Shown here: piece after piece, positions 1-13,936 of the stretch
How positions within the stretch are numbered: the first letter of the stretch is position 1
Layout of the letters: every line of letters starts with the position of its first letter
From: Lethocerus indicus
Lineage: Eukaryota > Arthropoda > Insecta > Hemiptera > Belostomatidae
Direction: 5' to 3'
NCBI GenBank assembly: GCA_019843655.1
Contig: JACDQD010000006.1
Location: 20,230,246 to 20,294,245, forward strand
Length of the DNA: 64,000 nucleotides
Notes under the pieces: model-generated
Told to the model about the DNA's origin: nothing
Seen by the model: only the letters and a program-made list of their open reading frames with translations
Database searches by the model: none
Translations under genes and position numbers: made by a program

Positions 1-766
1 CTTACAACAGTATCCGGTTCGACAGTAGGGCTTCCGGCAATTTTCATCCCATACTTCAGTAGCTGTAGCTATTCTTGTACTGGACTGTGCTCAAGGTGTT
101 AGTCAATCCGGTATATTAAATTACTTTTATTTTTCATTTCTGTGTAAAAGGGTTCAAATAGGCGGACTCCCAAAGTTATTGGCTTCGGCTATTTTTCGAA
201 ATATTTGTTACTCACTTACACAGGATCGGTAAATTTCGCGTATATTACGTTTATATTAAATTTCCCGGCCTGCAGGGCGAATTAGGTTTTAAACTCGACA
301 CGACTGAATACCGGTAGGCTGGAGTAGTTGGCAGTAACTTGCGGATGGGGCACATTTGAGCAACGTCGGAACTGGAGCGAGGCCTCGATTGAAGCTGAGT
401 CTGTCGCTGGGCTTCTTCTTCGGGCTTCAATTAAGTCCAAGTTCCCTCCGAAGTATTCGGGAGGCTCCAGCATAGTTGGGAGTGGAGCTCCCGGATTTAT
501 GGCCGTTTTTCATCCGTGCGGAGATGACGGGCGGGATTCGAGGCATGAAATTTCCGAACCATTTCCTCCTGCCGTATCTCGGACAAAGGAGCCGAAAGGA
601 GGTCTTAACGTCGAAGATTCCCGGCTCGTTGGCTGGGAGCGGACTCCGGCCCAATCGTACGAGTTGTTCACCGCTCTATTGTCCTCGCGCCCGACCATTT
701 CCACCGGAGGCGGGCGAAGGGAAAATGAAATTTTCACGGTGAAAACCCTCTCCCTCCCCGATACAT

Positions 767-822
<56 letters not shown>

Positions 823-2340
823 GCGCCGAGTGCGCTCCTACTCAAAATTTTAAGAGTCCGTCACTCTTATTCGAAACTCTCCTCCTCCGCCCTCGACTTT
901 TCCGCTCCGGTTGACGTTTCCCCGTCCGTCAAACGATAATTGTGTAGCCTCCTTTTCTCGAAAATTACTGTGCGGGCCAAAAAATAGGTAAATCGAATTA
1001 CGCCATTTTCTTCTCTCATTTCGAAGAGAGAAGATACTTGTCGGGGAAGCGATAAAAAATTAAATAGCTACTGCGATACTTGCGGACGTCAAATACTGGG
1101 ACCTGAATATTTTCTTATATTCCTTACATATTGATTTATTTTCGGAGCGGTCGTCAATAAATACATTATCGCTCGTTTGATCTGGAGCTTCTCCGGTATT
1201 TACCGATGAACTAATACACGCAACTGAAATGGATCAAACGCGGTAATGGTTTACATTCCAACAGGATGGCACCGAGAGGTGTAATTATCTTGTCGTATAA
1301 CTAAGGGAATTTGAGGTAACTCCCATTGGTGGGACGACGTAACCTCGGAGATACTATCTGATTTTTATGTTCTAATATGTCTTCCGTATATGACGATAAT
1401 ATGGCAATAAAAATTTGTCATAATGAATATCAATATTAAAATTGTTCTTCCCTATCTTGCACGTTAGCAAAATAGGAAATTTGAAACGTTTCAAATATTT
1501 GGCACTCCTTCAGATAAAATTCCTCCATCCGTGGCATAGACTGTTCATAGATAGAATATTTTGAGGCGATCTGTCATCTTGTTTCAAGTCCTTTGGAGCG
1601 TTTATCCATTTATGTTAATACCGGCCCTAACTATACCCAGCTATAATGTGAAAACGCGTAGGTCACATTTATCACATTCAAATTGTTTTAGACTGCTTTT
1701 GTATGGAGATTCTTTATAATTCTATCTCCGAAGTCTATTTTCTCGAATATTATTAGACCCAGCCGCCTCGGACCGATGCCGTTCCGTAGTTTGCTCGTTT
1801 CAAACAATTTTGCGCCTTTCCACATCACGTTCATGTAATTTCTTGCAAATCAAAACTTGGCGGATTCAATGTCATCCACCACCGGAGACCCCGACATTTT
1901 TCCTTTCACGGTCTCCCAGCGAAAACGATTTCGAACCGGAACGAATGCGAAAAGGGGGAATATCCCACTTTTTAGCGGTGTACTGCAGGGACCGCTTGTA
2001 ATTTTGTGGACCCCAATCGGTGTCGGTGGCAAACCCTTTCTCGCGTTTTATCGGGAAAGTTAAATGTAAAGTTGGGGTCTGGGGCGGGTGGGAACGACAA
2101 CAAACTTGGGCCGTAGAGGGGCGGCGCAGGCTAAACCCAATTGAAATACGATTCCGTCGGTTTAGTTGCCGCCAAAGTAACGCCCTTCCAACCCCCCCGG
2201 TTGGATCGCTGTCCAATTTACTGTCCGCTAACAACTGTCCCGCATTGCCCTCGACAATAGCCCCAAGAACATAATCTACCGGTTCGTCGGACCAGTGGGT
2301 GTGCGCATGCGGAGGAGAGTAAGAATGGGATCACGTGTTG
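1..2340. other. Non-coding: two GC-rich blocks in AT-rich DNA
   Basis: GC-rich CpG-containing blocks lie at about 430-940 (with the poly-G tract) and 1850-2340. Long frames across them overlap on both strands and mostly begin at non-ATG codons. No gene, RNA or mobile element is supported. Confidence 0.5.
768..821. repeat. Poly-G tract of 54 bases
   Basis: Fifty-four consecutive G in the middle of a CpG-rich block (about 430-940). The tract encodes poly-Gly or poly-Pro in the spurious frames across it. Its length may be an assembly or sequencing artefact, and it could form G-quadruplexes if real. Confidence 0.9.
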
Positions 2341-4240
2341 GGGGGATGGCGTCGGAATTATCGTTTGGCCCGAAACGTTCTCAAAGTGGCACTTTTCAAT
2401 CGGGCAATTCGCTGGAACAGTTTAAGGCTTAAAGAACCAGTCGCCAGGCAGTTTGAGAGTAAAACTGATGCCAAAAAAAAGAGGACTAAAGGAAATAATT
2501 ACTAGGTAATAATGTCGATAGGTTGAATGCAATAAAGCGTACTACAATAGGAGTAAGGATTAACAGCTGTGAATATAAGATTCTGGGTAATCAGCTTAGT
2601 CATTTGAAAATTACTCCCCAACTGAAATGGGGAATATGTTGGGAATGAAGAGGAAATGAAGCGAAAGATAAGATCAAAGAAGCTTTGTGACATCGAGGCA
2701 TTTTTTCTTTTTTTGGGAATCAATCATTCAGCCATTACGGACGGAGTGATCATTGAAATTGCTCCTGCGTAGAGCTTTAAATGGACGATTCAAATGATTG
2801 GGCCCGAATGAATCAAGTTTTTTTATGCAAAGTAATGCAGAATCGGAATATTAAGGCCACGGCGAAGTTTAAAACTGGAAGAATAATAGGGAACTTCTTG
2901 AGGACGACTTCTTGAACGTTTTTCGATTGAACGATTTCTATTTCATAAAAATTAGATCGCTTCGGTGGAATTACTAATTGGTTATATATATTGGCTTATA
3001 ATTAACGAGAAAGATTACACTGCTGATGAATTCGTAATGGAATAAATTATTTTGTTTTTATATTTTGCATTAATATTGAAATTATACGTTAATTTCGATA
3101 TATTTAAAATCTTGTGGAACAATGCGGTAACTATAACATTCTTTGTCTTCTAGCCATTCTCGCTTGGAATATCTTAAGGGGCCTCAAATAAGTAAAATTG
3201 AAAAAAAGAAAATTGAAATTACGAAGAAATGTAGATTTTAAACCGATCTATCTTAAGACAAAATTGGCGAGTGGAAATATATAATCGTTCTAATCTATTC
3301 CTAAACTTGTAGTACTCCCCTAAAGTAGTTTAATTGTACGTGACATACTTTGTATTGTTCAATAAAAGCTTGGAAAAGGTTTTAACCAGTCCAAGTATTA
3401 AAGTTGCGTACTAAATGTTTAACTACATAATGTTGCCGGGTCTTATATTAGAGACCCGTGGCCCTCCCAGGCAACGGTACTTTACTGGGAGGACAAGTCA
3501 GGGAGGTGACTCGCCCATTTATATGTCGTAAGGGAGGAGGCTGTAATTGGATAAGCGCATTAGCTGGAGATTGAACGGAGATAAGAGCCCCCGGTCTCTT
3601 GGACTTAGGGGGCCGGCCTTCTTACTTTATGTTTCTTGTACCAGCGTCGAGCTTAGTTTTTACCCTCCTCCCACCGCTCGGCAAACCCTCAATCTCCCCT
3701 CAACCAGTTCGCGTTACGCCTTTTATAGCGACCGTTCATTTCCTAACAAGAGGAAAAACAATTTACCTGGCTACTGTTAGTGATATATTTAATTTTACCG
3801 TTATATGATGTGAAACATTCGTGAGTCACTGAAGGTACAATATACTGAGGGAATACTGATGAAGGAGTAAAAATTCTAATTTTGTACATGTGTAAAATAA
3901 TAGCTGTCTTATTATGTAGAATATTTCGAATATGATTTAGAATGTAATATTTAATTAAAAACACGAATAATCACTAACTTCCGGTAGGATCGCGTAATGC
4001 TGTGGGAAGAACCTCGGTTGGCAGGGGTTGACCCCCCGCACATACTTGGTATTTTATGCCAACTAAGAATACAATCTATCTCATGAATTGATGGAATTAT
4101 CTACCCATAGATTACAGGATTTAATGGAAGCGTAGAATTTAATAATTTATGTAGAAAATAATAATATATTCATATATTATAGATACCGCGATATCTTCAC
4201 CTTTGTAGATACCGCAAAGCAATCGACGTACTGATAACTA
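2341..4240. other. Non-coding AT-rich stretch
   Basis: Apart from the hairpins at 3431-3491 there is one splice-like segment. A strong acceptor (acattctttgtcttctag) ends at 3153, and a weak donor (ATAA/gtaaaa) follows 38 bases later with one frame open. I do not call it an exon. The remainder shows no structure. Confidence 0.4.
3431..3491. other. Nested pair of hairpins
   Basis: CGGGTCT (3437-3443) pairs with AGACCCG (3452-3458), and CTCCCAG (3464-3470) pairs with CTGGGAG (3485-3491). GTTGCC (3432-3437) can instead pair with GGCAAC (3470-3475), so two alternative folds compete. No ncRNA family was recognised. Confidence 0.45.
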
Positions 4241-7240
4241 ACAGTATCATTGTCAACTAGGAGAAGTGGTAGAGGAAGGAGGAGGGAAGAAGGAGAGGCA
4301 GGTAAATGCAGGTGAGAGGTTCGTTATGTTCTCAGGTCGGTGCAAGTGTTAATTGAGGCAAGGAAGAGGAGAGGAGTGTGGGTGGGGGGGGTGAAACGAG
4401 GATTCGGCCCGCCAGTGGCGATGCTCCTGTAGATGGGCTCTAAGCCCTAAGCCGAGCGGAATGGAATTTACAAAAGGGTTTTTCCATTAGATCCGGGACG
4501 ATAGGGGTATTGAGAGAGTGGCAGCGGCGGAGGGCGTGGCCACAAACGAGCCCCCTTACCCCTCAAGGCGCTTTGAAACTCCGGAATTCATTTTATATTA
4601 GACGGCTAGGACCTGCCCAACAGCCACTTAAGTACACCCCGGTTTTATGAATTGCCGGCTTCCTTTTGGGACCGATAAATTCGACAAGTCAACCAATTGC
4701 GCGAAACTAAAACTTCGTTTTATCTAAAACTTTAGTTCTTGTTTCAGAAAAAAAACTTCGATATAGTTTTGATTAAATTATAACTATACAGGATTCCACG
4801 GTATATTATTACAAGCCGTGTGGCTCGTTTTATTCATAGCAATTACCAATAATAAATATATTACGGAACACTGACACTAAGTAATTATTGCTGCAGAACT
4901 TGACTCAAACAGCAGTGGTGCGGAAGTGTAAACAAATATTTGTTTTCATAAGCTGCTTCGGCCAGTCGGTGTAAACACTTGATGCACTTGGTGTCGCGAC
5001 CTGGAGGACATCGATTGATTGGACGGGACAAGTTGGTTCCGCACGAATTGGCCGGAGAACGGCAGATCGGTCGATCTGAACCTGTTGGGCAGATCTGTGC
5101 TTCAAAAACAGGAAAAATATGTCGATGGAATCGACACTAATCGTTACTAAATTAGGCGTTTACAATAATTTATAGAATTTAGAGAAAATTCTACCGGTTT
5201 AGTGGTTTAATTCAAACTTAGTTGGCTGGGGAATGTTACAAAATGCAAAATTAGCTGGGCGGTAATGCTTTCAGGGCTCCTTGAGGCCGTTTTTGATCAA
5301 GTTTTGGCGCGACTACCGGTGTGAACAGCAGAGCGACCCTGCCGACGGTCTAATGGTGAAAAACGAGCAGTGAAGGCTATAAATTACCGTCACGACAATG
5401 AATAATTATTCCGCGTCGTAATTGAATGGGAGCGCAGAGCCGGCCCTCTAAAAATCTCCGCCCCGCACCGACTTTGGGCCTCGGGCGCCCCCGAATAGCC
5501 GCCGGGCCCCCAACATTATTTACCTGATTTAACATCAGAATGATTGATGATGAACGCCGTGTGAAATTATGATTACGCGAATGATTATTAAGTCAAAATT
5601 ATACAATGTTAACGTCACTGGGAGAAGTCGCACGTCGCTATGATGAAATAGCGTGGTGAACGACGAGATTTTCGGAGACCAACTTAGAACCTTATAATTC
5701 TACGTTTATAGAACAGAAAATAAAATACACTCGAGTTTATATGAAGAATATACGATCGAAGATATGACGGTACTATGGTGGTTTTCGGGTTCTCGGTTCG
5801 GTACCTCGGGTAAATAGCTCTTTGATTCCAATTCGCCAAAACACGAAGACAATAAATAACAGGGTCCTTTTTAAAATTGATCGGATTTGAGGGTCCAGTG
5901 TACGGGGATTTGAGGAATCTATAATTAGCTCTGTGTGTATGTGTGGCGTTAAAAACAATTTCTAATTAGAATAAGATATTCGGAGAGCGCCGGGAACTAA
6001 TATTGTGAACCGGTGAGAAATGTTCGGAATTCGTATATATTGTGGATGACTGGGTAATCTGGGTCTGTGTTATGAGGGATGGGCGGGGCGCCCTCTGAAC
6101 CAATACAGGGCCATCGCATTCCTGAATTCAATGCGCGGCGACACATCTCCGGGAATTGCCCCGGCCGGTGGGCGGTGGCCGCCGGGACCAGTTTAATTAA
6201 TGACGCCCTACACGGCTTTATGGCCGGTACTTAGCCCCAATCCCTGCCCCCGACACCGCCCCCACCGCCCCGTAAGGCTTGTTAAAACTTAATGGCGCGC
6301 TAATAAACGTGGCCGTCGTCGTTTTCCTACCGGTATTTGTAAAAACACTTTCAGGTGGGAAAACCGGGTGGCCGAGGAAACCGAGCGATTAAATTCAGTT
6401 CCGATTTGAAATTTACGTAATAGAACGCCTTTTTAGGTGTCTCCGGTAGGTGCAATCGCACTCCAAAAAGGGCTAATTTAACGTACGTGACCTTCCTTGG
6501 CGAAGATTGGTTCCTAATTTGGAACACACAGGAATAAGAGATTTCAAAATTCAATCGCCCGGCCGTATGAAGAGGATAATTAAAAATGAATTAAAAACAA
6601 CGAACTAATATGAGGTCACAAATTCAACATTTGTCCTAATTATCCTATTTTTGGATTCATGTATGTGTGTGTGCAATATTTTGAGATAACGGCGATAAAA
6701 CCTTGGAGCGACAAAAGGCAATAGGATTTGGGTAATGTTGGAATTGTGGGAAGCGGCCGAACCACCCGCTAGCTGGAAGGATAATATTATGGCGGCTGAG
6801 GGCCGGGGCCGTGTTGTCGCCGCTAATTGGAATCTAATACGGGTTCGGCGCGAGGTGTACCTCCTGACGCAGTCTCAGCCATCCATCAATCAATTGTCAA
6901 TTAGGAGGAGGCCCCCACTTAAACGCATCCCGGCCGGCCCCAAATGCTCTCGCTCCACGCCAACGACCAAACCTTACCCACGATCCAAACTACGTTAGCC
7001 ACCGCTTTACTTACGAATCGCTATTCTACCATTTTCCAGTTTAAAATTCCATTGTATAACATTCCTCATTACTGTAAAGTTCGTTCTTGCAGTACACGCC
7101 CAGGTGATAAAGTTGAATAATCGATAAAAGTAGGACCTTAAAGTAAAAAACTTAATTTAAGTTTGAGATGGCTTGAGCCATCAGCACATATGCTTTTGAT
7201 TGAACCAATCGTCCGGCCGTATGCCAACTCGGACATTAGT
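4241..7240. other. Non-coding: purine tract and GC-rich islands
   Basis: A purine-rich tract spans 4259-4391, ending in G8. GC-rich islands with embedded ATTAAT-type motifs lie at 4390-4680, 5440-5520, 6080-6310 and 6735-7000. They could be regulatory elements but nothing in them decides it. Confidence 0.4.
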
Positions 7241-10090
7241 TCATTTCGTTTTCTCGGACATTTTGTTTTCAATTAAATGGATATAAGGAAAGGAATACAA
7301 TTCAGTTATGTCCAGCTGTCCCCAAACCAACTGCAGTCCAATTTTAAACGTGGCCCCGTCAAATTCTAGAAGTAAAATATCTGTCTGCTTAACAGTTGAA
7401 GCGACGGGCCTCTCTCCTATTGTCGTTTTGTGTATTTGTCTTTTGAGTTCAAATATGTGGGCGCCTTCTAAATATAGTGAAAGAGATGCGGGCGCAGGCC
7501 GGAGGCCCCTCCAGGGCGGTCCGCTCTCCGACAAAGCCAAATGTTATCAGCACTCTTCAAAGTCTTATGAACTACCTTCTCAAATTTAGAGAACTCATTT
7601 GCACCGGACGAAGAGGAGTTTCATTTTAACCCGCCTACACCTTTTTGTTCTATATGTTCTGTGTGCGCCTTCTCTGAACGGTCTTTGACCAAATATTCCG
7701 GAATTCCAGCGGGATTAAAAAAACCTTTGTTTCCGCTACCACTGAATCATGTAAGATGCGAGTATAATCATAAATCTGTAATATCTTATATTATCAAAGC
7801 ATCTATAATATATATTATCAATCATATACTACAAGTAACAGATTCGTATATTTAATGAAATTGTAAAAAATGACGACCAGTATTTAAATGTTGTGATTTG
7901 AAGCGTGACAATCTCGTACACGAATGAGGTTTATGGGATGATTCATAGAACCTACTTAGAGAGGTCTATCCATTTTTTAAATACCCATTTGTAGCAGTAA
8001 GTATTATAATTATCCGGAACCTTTAAAAACTACTGCTGACTAAGATGTATAACACCGTTCAGACATCGTAAAAAACAAAGGTGAACAATATTCGCGTGGA
8101 TGGGGCCAGTATATTATTATCAACGGCCGCTTATAAATCGTATGGGAAGGCCAGATTTATACGCCCAGATCAGAATTTATGATCGCTTGTTTTTGATCTA
8201 AGAAAAACATGGGTTTCTACGAAATATATTTAGTAAATTCTTTTACGTCGGGGTGTGATATATAAACGATGGTATTATTAGTTCAATACTAGATTAGATT
8301 AATAGACTTAGATAACCGAGAAATCAATGCTGCGAATAAAGTTTTAATTTGACTATAACAACATGATTCTGGCCACAATTCCTTTCCTTAAACCTAACAC
8401 TGATCTTACAATTGATCTATTTTTGAAACGCTTTTACGTGCTATAAATTTCTTATACAGCGAGAGGCACATATAACGAAAGGCCGAAGAAAAAGAAGAAG
8501 GCAGATGAAGAAAATAAATCCTCGTTCCAGGGGGAAGCCAAAGGCGTTAACGACAATACCAACATTTTTAAAGCTATCGTACATCCTAACCTTTGAGGAA
8601 AATTCCTTCGTTTTCCGGCCCCACTGTTATATGAAGAGGTCGACCCTCAGTACCCATTCTCCCGAAAGTATTTCATTTCCCCATTCCAATCAGAAAGAAT
8701 CCATTTTCCTCGAGATATAGGAAATAATGGATCCTTACGGCTGCCGTGGAGGGTTAAAAAAAGGTATTATATCGTTAAGGGGGCAGGGACCGTCCGTCGG
8801 GACGATATCTGCGGGCGATATATTTTCGTTAAACAATGGTGCAACCTCCAGGGAGGAAGTGAGAGAGAGTTAGAGGGAGGGGGAGGGGGGAGAAGAAAAA
8901 TACGGCTTAGGGACGATTCACACAACCACGGAGCTCAACGGAGGAGATGAATCGAATTTTTTAAGCATTTATACTAACAGAGGTTATGGGTTTAGTTGGA
9001 ACGGGCATTTAATATAATTGCAATTAAGGAAGAATGAAGGGAGTTGAGCTCGCCGTTGTGGCTCAGATACGAACGCCTCTACCATACATTAGGTGCCACC
9101 TGCCATATGTCTGTAACACTGTTTTTCAATTCGGTCGTTACGTTTTTATAAAAAGGAAAAAATAAATAAATTATAGTTCTCGCAGTATTATGCGTCATTC
9201 GTGTGAAATGGGCTGAATAGAGTTAGATAAATGGCACATTGCTTGAAATAAGCATTGTAGACAGTACAATCAGCCGTTATTGATATATTTTTAAAACAAT
9301 TTTTTAAATATTAGTTGAAGTTCCCGGAAACTTGGAAAAGTCATTGCAAAATTCTAAAATAATCTTGGCATATTTTGACCGTATTCCTTTTATTATCCTG
9401 CGATGCACTGCGAAAGGATATGTTTCAAAACTATTTAGAAAAAGAAAATTAAATTCCGGGAGATTTCTTTAGAGACAATAGGGCAATGAATACAATTTAA
9501 TAAGCTTGCACTTCGGCATTGTCGACCACGAAGATAAATTGTTTTTCGTATGAAATTATAAATTAATTTTCTAGTCAGTTGAAAAACCTGGAACGGTCGC
9601 ACACTGACAAACCGACATTCGTGTAGCACTCGCGGACACCAAGTCTCGACCTACATTTGCAGAGGGAAAAAGCGTACAACACATCACGTTTGGAGGATGC
9701 TTGCACTGCTGCCCCTCTTCACTCGGCAGTCAAGTATACTTCTTATAAATTTGCAGCTCGGGCTTAATCCCGGTTCTCGTTTTCGCGAGATCTCTTCAAC
9801 ATTAATTATCTTCGTTAGTTTCTTAAACCTCTTCGCCGGGCTCCGAACATTAATTTATTCCCCGTTCGATATCCGGTCAAAATAAAAATAAATGACCGCG
9901 GGATATAACGAATACAAACAGGGATAGTCGATGGAGTGGGGTACAGTACAATTGATTAGATCATTAATATATCGATGAAATTTTTTAAAAAATAAATTTC
10001 TCTTCAAGTCGTTTGTAACATTGGATACAAGGTTATATCCTATTTGAAGCTAGATGGATACTTACATATGAAAGAAGTATAACGAGTATT
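7241..10090. other. Non-coding AT-rich stretch
   Basis: A minus-strand frame at 7241-7540 is open for about 99 codons without a recognised family, splice context or clear start, so it is not called. A purine-rich tract lies at 8862-8897. Otherwise I see no gene. Confidence 0.4.
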
Positions 10091-10392
10091 GTATTAATTT
10101 AATTTGTATCGCGCCTCTAATAGCGGTGGGGCGAGAGTGGTAGGCCTTCGGGTAAGAGAATAAATTTGTGCTCGGGGGTGAGGTTCTGTGGAAGGGACTA
10201 GGAGGGGCTCATCGACCTCCATTACCGGCCGTAATTCACCGCTGGGGGAGTCATTAGTAATAAGAACCCCGACAGGGATAACGGCCACGGACTTTTTATT
10301 TGTGCGCCGCACAAAAGCATCCTCCCCCCGACCGCCTTATGAGAAATAATATAGAGAGTTAGCGCACGCCACAGGAAATGGCCAAATCCGGA

Positions 10393-10447
10393 CCTCGCTC
10401 CCTCTCCCTCTCCCTCCCACTCCCTCCCTCTCCATCTCTCTCTCTCC
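10393..10447. repeat. Pyrimidine-rich CTCCCT tract
   Basis: Fifty-five bases made of CTCCCT and CTCT units with only three purines. The tract is low complexity and produces Arg/Glu- or Ser/Leu-rich spurious frames. Confidence 0.85.
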
Positions 10448-11668
10448 GACACAGAAAAAATGGTACGCATTCTATATACAATTCGCCGGGAAATATTTTT
10501 GTTGTAAAATGTAATGATAATGTTCGGTCGATATCGCCCGCCGTACTAATACGGGGCACTGATGCAGTACCGCATTGCTTAGCTGTTTGGCGGGCTCAGT
10601 ATCACGAGGCGCCGTTGTCAATAGGCTATAAAAACCGACGTTGACGTTTAGCAACAAATCGTATGTGTGTACATACAAGTGACGTATGGACAGATATCCA
10701 CAAGTTGCCATTACTATTATTGTTGTTGATGCACGAGATTTTGCCATTTCTTTATCCCGGAAGAACATACTATAAGGAGGCTGATTCCTCTGTTAACTTC
10801 TATCGTTAACCAGACTTTTAAGACTTTTTTAAACATTCTTATAAATATAAATATATATATAACGATGATGAATACTTCACTTTTACTTCTAAATGTATCC
10901 TAGAAATTACGTATGGTGCTCAGAAGCTAGATGAATTATTTACGTCAGTGACTGGAAAATGATATGCACGTTTAATCGGTTTAGCTTAACAGTTTTGCTA
11001 TCGTCTATGATGGACTTATCCGAAATATTTTACGATAAAACTCGTCAACAGTTGGGCAGAATCACGCGGCAATGCCACGAAATTACAGTTCGGAAGTCCG
11101 TCATATATCCGGCTCGCGGCAGCGGGGCTGTGAAACATCAATAAACTGAAGGGCCGCCGTCGGGGATAAGTCTCTGGGAAAGCTATTAATTGTCGGGGGC
11201 CGGGGGTCATATAACTGTTCTGCATTAATTACTGGTGCCCCGATAGTCGGCCCGGAGGTTACGTGTGGCCGAGCTGGATTATTTAACATTGTATAGTGCG
11301 TAGCTTGGGGCCGGGAGCGGCAGCCTGAGTGGGCCCGCAGTTAATATCGGCTAGGCTCCCAATCTGATTGGATTGATGAACAATATATAGTCAATGTATG
11401 ATCGCCGCCTCCCCTCCCCCTTAAATTGGATTCCGCTAATATAATTAGTCTAATGAATAGCCAGATGTTGCGTTACTTCTGTTAATAGTTACCGCTGCCG
11501 GGGAAATTCGCAACCAAATATGTGTCTACGTTTCTCTGAACGTTCGGTACAATATTTTTACAGCTAATCCGACTCCGCGACCGGGAATTTAACCTCCCCT
11601 TAACAACACCTTCCCTACGCAGAATGTTTGGGGTGTATTCATTTGGCTCGATAACTACTTTTTACTAT

Positions 11669-11760
11669 GTATTTTGCGGTGTAAAACCGCTTTTTAGTGG
11701 TGTATTTGCGTTGATAGCCGCTTTTCAGCGCTATATTAGCGCCGATTTTGCGGTGTAATT
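11669..11760. repeat. Degenerate tandem repeat of about 31 bp
   Basis: Units begin GTATTTTGCG, GTATTTGCG and TATTAGCG, each followed by a CCGCTTTT- or CCGATTTT-like segment and spaced 29-33 bases. GCGGT and ACCGC in the first unit form a small hairpin. Divergence is high and unit borders are approximate. Confidence 0.45.
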
Positions 11761-12440
11761 ACTCTTTTTATCCCTTATTTTGTGGAATGAAATATGTGGT
11801 AAGAAGAAGAGGTATGATGAGCTCTCATTTTACGGTGGGCTAAGGATAGTGGGATGGTGGGGGCACAATACCTGTCAGGCTCCCACTTGTTTAATATATC
11901 CGACGGGCGGAATAACTAAAGCTAACGCAACCGGGTGGGATGTAATGAAAGCACAGTCCGCGCCTCATCATACTATCCTACTTTACTTTATTGAACTTAC
12001 TCTTCCTGTTCTCTCCTCCCTCTTCCGCCGCTTCCCATGCCCCAACCACCATCGCCCGCTGAACTCCGCTATGTTATACTCGCCTAAATGGTTCATTCAG
12101 TGAAAATTATCCCATACAAGAAGATAGCGGCGGGGGTTTCCATCTAAGCCGTTATCGGTTTATACATCAGTAGAGCGCGTACAGCTGATAAACGTAACAG
12201 TGGAATGACAGTGTCGATAGGACGTTTTGTATACAGCAGAAAAACCTGTCTTTCACACAAAAGAAAAGAAATGGCAGAAACCGGGTAAATACAGATATCG
12301 AAGGAGCGGTGTTCAAAACCAGCGCGGATCCCAAACGTGTACCTTAAATTTAAGCTTATCTTTTTGATGCCATGGAATTCGTCCATCGATACGTGTTATC
12401 AGTTTCGTCCGTCCGTCGTGAATAAATATCGCTCTTATTT

Positions 12441-13827
12441 ACTACACGGGGTGTACTGTGTAAACTGGTTGTGACATAAATTTGAAATTCCAAACGCATA
12501 CTGTCGGGTTCAAATGCCAATTACAGTCGGGCTGAGGGGACAAATAATTGTTCGATATTCGATTCAATTCGACGTCGGCCGTTTGTAGAGCGAGCGAGCT
12601 CGGTGGGGGCGGCATGGGGTGAGGTCGGTGGGGGCGACTGGGGCATTTTGACAGTTCGGGTCCAAACGAGCAGTTTGAAGTAACGTCAATGGCAGGAAAC
12701 CGTGCGAGTGAAAATCTTTTGAAACGACTCAACGGGAAGTAATCATCTGTGACAGGTCCCATTTCCTCGCAAATCTTATTCTTTCGCTGGCGCTCCCTGC
12801 ACAACCCCCGTTCACAAAACCAGACGCTCAAATCGGTGTTTCACGCCAATTTACATCCCCCAGCCACTCACGACTTCACTCGTCTTTTCTAAGTATGCGC
12901 GTCATAAATCCGTTCAAATTCAACCGGCTCAACTTTGGCCGTACGCTTTTCACCCTTCCTGATTTCAGAGATGGAAAATTAAAAAGCTAATATAGGGAGT
13001 TTACGTAAATAAAAGGACCTACAGAGCTAAATATAAACAAGAGGGAAATTGACGAATCTCCCTTGCCACATATTCTAGTATATTTAGAAATGACATACAT
13101 CTCATTTTAAGAACGCCATTGTCACATAACTGTTCTTGTAGTAACGTTTTTGAATTTTCTTATTGTGCATTCTTTTTTCGTTCCTATTTGTTGCGTTCCT
13201 AACCGGTTGCGATACTGTCGACATGCGGACTGTCGAATCGTCTTAGACCGTTGAAATGTTTCACATAGGATAGGATTCTCTCCGGCGGGGATCTACAAAC
13301 AGACCTGAAATTGAATTGGGCGCTCAAGTTTGATACAGGGCCGAGTTGGAATGAGGAATGGGCAATTTAATACGGGGCATTCTCCGGGAAGGTGCCGCCA
13401 ACGACGTCCTAGAGTAGATCTGATAATTAGTGTGGACCGGGTTGGAGTTAATTAAACCGTCGCCTTCGGACAATAGAGTCGGGCCCGGGCAAGAAACAAG
13501 CCCATTCATCCAATTGTGCGAGAACCACCACAGATATGACGCTCGTCTCCTGCCAGTCCGAGTTTATCGAGTTTAGGCCACATTGAAAATGGATATCGTA
13601 TATTCCTTGTGTTTCTGTCTCCTCTCGCTGGTTTGACTGCTCTTACTGTCTACTAAGGTCAGTTATAATATATTTTAATATTTGAGTTATTTTTAACACT
13701 TATAAAACGCGTAGTTTATTCAGTTTAATGCGCTACTAGTTTCAATGGTACGGCGCACCTAATACACTAGCCCGCAACAAAGGTCTGTCTTACATTTTAG
13801 TATTAGCGCCTGACATATAGCGCCTTA
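12441..13827. other. Non-coding stretch
   Basis: A minus-strand frame at 12442-12831 crosses a GC-rich island and has no recognisable content. A strong acceptor-like site (cacccttcctgatttcag) ends at about 12968 and is followed by a short frame and AATAAA near 13010. It is too weak to call a terminal exon. Confidence 0.35.
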
Positions 13828-13936
13828 CAGTACAAGTGACAGCGACAGTTCAGTGAGGATGCCCAAAAAACATAGTGCCAAAAGTGACTAACACCACTAC
13901 TGTAGATGGGGAGCAGCCGAAACCGGTCTAGCAAAA
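13828..13936 (+). repeat. Dispersed repeat with hammerhead-like 3' end, copy A
   Basis: About 109 bases align with the copy at 42457-42568 at roughly 85% identity by eye, sharing CAGTGAGGATGCCCAAA and the 3' block GAGCAGCCGAAACCGGTC. Similarity stops just after TAGCAAAA, marking one element end. The hammerhead-like core is damaged here: the CTGANGA box reads CTGTAGA at 13900-13906 and stem II keeps only two pairs. No open frame or target-site duplication was recognised, so this is probably an old non-autonomous copy. Confidence 0.7.

Larger units (their letters stand above)
10091..12440. other. Non-coding stretch with simple and tandem repeats
   Basis: It holds the pyrimidine tract at 10393-10447, a GC-rich island at 11100-11420 and the degenerate tandem repeat at 11669-11760. 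No coding exon is supported. Confidence 0.4.

Noticed and set aside
328..939. 203-codon open frame across the poly-G tract
   Set aside because: Starts at TTG, is open mainly because of GC-rich composition and the poly-G run, and overlaps long frames on the other strand.
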